6,895 nucleotides of DNA from Bacteroidales bacterium. GTDB lineage: Bacteria; Bacteroidota; Bacteroidia; Bacteroidales; Bacteroidaceae. The stretch is from the NCBI GenBank assembly GCA_004558865.1, contig SFCY01000118.1:1-6895 (forward strand). The letters are read 5' to 3'. The translations under genes were made by a program, and so were the position numbers. Of this stretch, positions 6,562-6,895 are shown piece after piece. The notes beneath the pieces were generated by a model. That model did not search any database and had not been told where the DNA came from. It worked only from the letters and a program-made list of their open reading frames with translations. Each line of letters opens with the position of its first letter. Position 1 is the stretch's first letter.

Positions 6562-6597
6562 AAACCGGATGGGCCGCAAGGTTCGTCCGGTTTTTTT
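6562..6597 (+). terminator. Strong rho-independent terminator with GCAA tetraloop
   Basis: AAACCGGA (6562-6569) is perfectly complementary to TCCGGTTT (6586-6593). The stem continues inward as TGGGCC against GGTTCG, including wobble pairs, to a closing GCAA tetraloop (6576-6579), giving 14 bp in all. A run of seven T (6591-6597) follows, its first three within the stem. This is the clearest terminator in the window and defines the right end of the small-ORF transcript, about 285 nt long from the predicted start. Confidence 0.88.
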
Positions 6598-6638
6598 GTG
6601 GTCGCGACAAAAGGGTGCCATTCTGTCGCACTAAGCCC

Positions 6639-6650
6639 GCCCACGTGGGC
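6639..6650. repeat. 12-bp perfect palindrome
   Basis: GCCCACGTGGGC is its own reverse complement and has a CACGTG core. It lies between the terminator and the tandem repeat array. Another short palindrome, GTCGCGAC, is at 6601-6608. A protein-binding role is possible but unsupported beyond symmetry. Confidence 0.4.
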
Positions 6651-6678
6651 AGCGACGTGCTTTCCTACACAGACAGAC

Positions 6679-6768
6679 GTTCCATTACAATGTGTGGCAG
6701 CCGTTCCATTGCTGTGCGACAATTGTTCTATTGCTGTGCGACGGTTGCTCTATTGTTGTGTGACAGCT
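6679..6768. repeat. Four tandem copies of a degenerate 22-bp unit
   Basis: Units lie at 6679-6702 (24 bp, most divergent), 6703-6724, 6725-6746 and 6747-6768. The approximate consensus is GTTCYATTGCTGTGCGAC plus four variable bases. Units 2 and 3 match at 19 of 22 positions, and units 3 and 4 at 17 of 22. A 22-bp period is close to two helical turns, so the same face of each unit would be presented, as in cooperative operator arrays or iterons. An inverted core, GTCGCAC, occurs at 6625-6631. No replication initiator gene is in the window. Confidence 0.7.
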
Positions 6769-6776
6769 GTCACACA
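6757..6776. repeat. 20-bp perfect palindrome closing the 22-bp array
   Basis: TGTGTGACAG (6757-6766) is followed directly by its exact inverted copy CTGTCACACA (6767-6776). The left half belongs to the fourth 22-bp unit, so the array ends in a head-to-head half unit. This is a good candidate for a dimeric DNA-binding protein site. Confidence 0.6.
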
Positions 6777-6813
6777 TTATGGGCAAGTTGCGGCGGAATG
6801 TAGTTTAACGTTT

Positions 6814-6895
6814 TTGGTTGACTACTTTAAGCCTTATTTTTAATGTTGGTTGACCCGGTTAAACATTACTTTTATATTTGGTTGATACATGTGCG
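6814..6895. repeat. 32-bp-periodic AT-rich repeat, running off the window edge
   Basis: TTGGTTGA occurs at 6814-6821, 6846-6853 and 6878-6885, exactly 32 bp apart. The first two full units match at 22 of 32 positions, with shared TTGGTTGAC, TTAA and TTA-x-TTTT blocks. The third is truncated by the window end. The conserved parts are not separated by unique spacers of CRISPR form; the whole period is related. Confidence 0.65.
6850..6880 (+). promoter_or_regulatory. Candidate promoter within the 32-bp repeat
   Basis: TTG at 6850-6852 and TATATTTG at 6873-6880 are separated by 20 bp and match the Bacteroidota -33 and -7 boxes (TAnnTTTG exact). A degenerate copy one repeat earlier (TTG 6818-6820, TAATGTTG 6841-6848) has the same 20-bp spacing. 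It would drive a gene beyond the right edge. Confidence 0.4.

Noticed and set aside
6598..6843. 81-codon plus-strand frame rich in Cys, Val and Leu
   Set aside because: It is a reading of the 22-bp tandem array, with repetitive content, no credible start region, and a start just after a terminator.
6814..6895. CRISPR array
   Set aside because: The 32-bp units are related along their whole length with only an 8-9 bp strict core, there are no unique spacers, and no cas gene is present.
6679..6895. Replication origin with iterons
   Set aside because: The period and adjacent AT-rich region fit, but no rep gene or recognisable DnaA box is in the window; kept only as an alternative for the array.

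Overview
The window looks like a chromosomal segment from a member of the Bacteroidota, most likely a high-GC Prevotella-type organism. This is inferred from three things. Two upstream regions carry the Bacteroidota sigma-factor promoter pattern (TTG/TTTG, 19-20 bp, TAnnTTTG). Gene starts lack classical Shine-Dalgarno sequences and have A-rich leaders. The gene content is secreted exo-glycosidases next to surface-polysaccharide glycosyltransferases. I cannot fix the species from sequence alone.

Layout: positions 1-201 are non-coding and hold a terminator-like hairpin (probably ending an upstream gene) and a promoter. Four same-strand genes follow: a GT4-type glycosyltransferase (202-1476), a WcaE/WfgS-like GT2 glycosyltransferase (1473-2255), a secreted GH29 alpha-L-fucosidase (2310-3692) and a secreted GH3 beta-glycosidase (3689-6022). 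The GT4/GT2 and GH29/GH3 pairs each overlap by 4 bases (ATGA), and only 54 bases without an obvious promoter or terminator separate the pairs. All four could therefore be one transcript. The GT pair would act in the cytoplasm on an exopolysaccharide or O-antigen-like glycan. The GH pair would trim a fucosylated glycan outside the cytoplasm. No SusC/SusD pair, regulator or flippase is visible.

Positions 6023-6895 have no conventional gene but are dense with structure. First comes an inverted and direct repeat cluster of GCCTTTGCG units after the GH3 stop. Next is a compact transcription unit: a near-consensus Bacteroidota promoter with a dyad in its spacer, a 5' GNRA hairpin, a 29-residue hydrophobic small ORF, a structured 3' region and a strong GNRA-capped terminator at 6562-6597. 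Beyond it lie a 12-bp palindrome, four degenerate tandem copies of a 22-bp unit ending in a 20-bp perfect palindrome, and an AT-rich 32-bp-periodic array that places promoter-like boxes in register and runs off the right edge. The small-ORF unit and these arrays are the most likely undescribed elements here.
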